A DNA stretch of 64,000 nucleotides. Source: Straminergon stramineum (lineage: Eukaryota > Streptophyta > Bryopsida > Hypnales > Calliergonaceae). A program made the position numbers and the translations under genes. The stretch is from NCBI GenBank assembly GCA_963920665.1, contig OY987267.1:21142001-21206000 (forward strand), written 5' to 3'. This document shows positions 63,631 through 64,000 of the stretch, piece by piece. The notes under the pieces were generated by a model. That model was not told the DNA's origin. It was given only the letters and a program-made list of their open reading frames with translations, and ran no database searches. Position 1 is the stretch's first letter; each line of letters opens with the position of its first letter.

Positions 63631-64000
63631 GCTATTGCACTTGAGTCATAGGTGATGAGACCACCTTTTAAGCTATAGACAAGAAGATGCATTCTATAAC
63701 AATACATTTAAAGAGGCAATGTCACATTCCATTATAAGGGTTGTACGTACTATATTCTGTCATCTTCCAAAGGATGTCCAAAATGTTCATCTTCCTTCAC
63801 CACGAATGTCAACTACTCCCCCAAAGGTGGGAATTTTACTTAGGGTAGATAACAAACAACTCTTTGTGGTTGAGAGTGCCTTGACTACAAAGAAAAAGCT
63901 CCTCGCCACTTCCATCTCTAGGTCTTTGTCAAGATGTATTCCCTGCATGACACAACGCTTGGTATTGTTTAGAGCATTAGTTTAAACAATTGCACGCAAT

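Noticed and set aside
1..64000. CRISPR arrays, bacterial operons, rRNA or tRNA genes
   Set aside because: No regularly spaced repeats with unique spacers, no ribosomal RNA sequence and no tRNA-like cloverleaf were recognised; the gene structure is eukaryotic.

Overview
This is nuclear DNA from a plant. It has spliced genes with canonical plant introns, large AT-rich intergenic blocks and many transposable-element remnants. Five genes can be modelled exon by exon. The protein set fits a land plant: a plant-type AP-2 alpha adaptin, a SIP aquaporin, a plastid-targeted unknown protein, a PRELI/MSF1 protein and a membrane-anchored PC-esterase-like protein. A moss, liverwort, fern or lycophyte is my guess, but the sequence does not settle the lineage.

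Layout. 1-19,300 is a gene-free, repeat-rich block. It holds TTAA-bounded elements, two CACTA-type foldback MITEs (3,346 and 5,691), a Stowaway-like MITE (5,029), two copies of a short retroposon (8,019 and 18,869), a solo LTR with a perfect 5-bp duplication (9,266-10,580), a long foldback (12,340-12,720) and a 1.9-kb CACTA-type element (14,860-16,779). 19,317-20,668 (-) is a two-exon PRELI/MSF1 gene; its upstream region carries two hAT-type MITEs with perfect 8-bp target duplications. 23,690-26,490 is repeats, including a long (AT)n tract. 26,493-29,331 (-) is a five-exon gene for a plastid-targeted protein of unknown function. 29,500-34,000 is AT-rich and gene-free, with a duplicated block beside that gene's 5' end.

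34,707-36,958 (+) is a SIP aquaporin. It is convergent with a PC-esterase/NXPE-like gene at 37,599-41,148 (-), which has an apparent one-base frameshift. 45,097-56,469 (-) is a complete 27-exon AP-2 alpha adaptin gene predicting 1,029 residues. From 57,000 to the end the window is again repeats, ending in a decayed CACTA (TNP2-associated, DUF4216-like) coding remnant.

The genes do not form a pathway. They are unrelated housekeeping genes for endocytic coat assembly, endomembrane water transport, mitochondrial lipid transfer, plastid function and probable Golgi polysaccharide esterification. The most notable observations are: a family of TTAA-flanked elements with CCC(C)-starting inverted termini; two or three apparent GC-AG introns among 36; an N-I-T first pore motif in the aquaporin; a frameshift in the PC-esterase gene; and an ultra-short retroposon with a 19-bp target-site duplication and a 3' hairpin.
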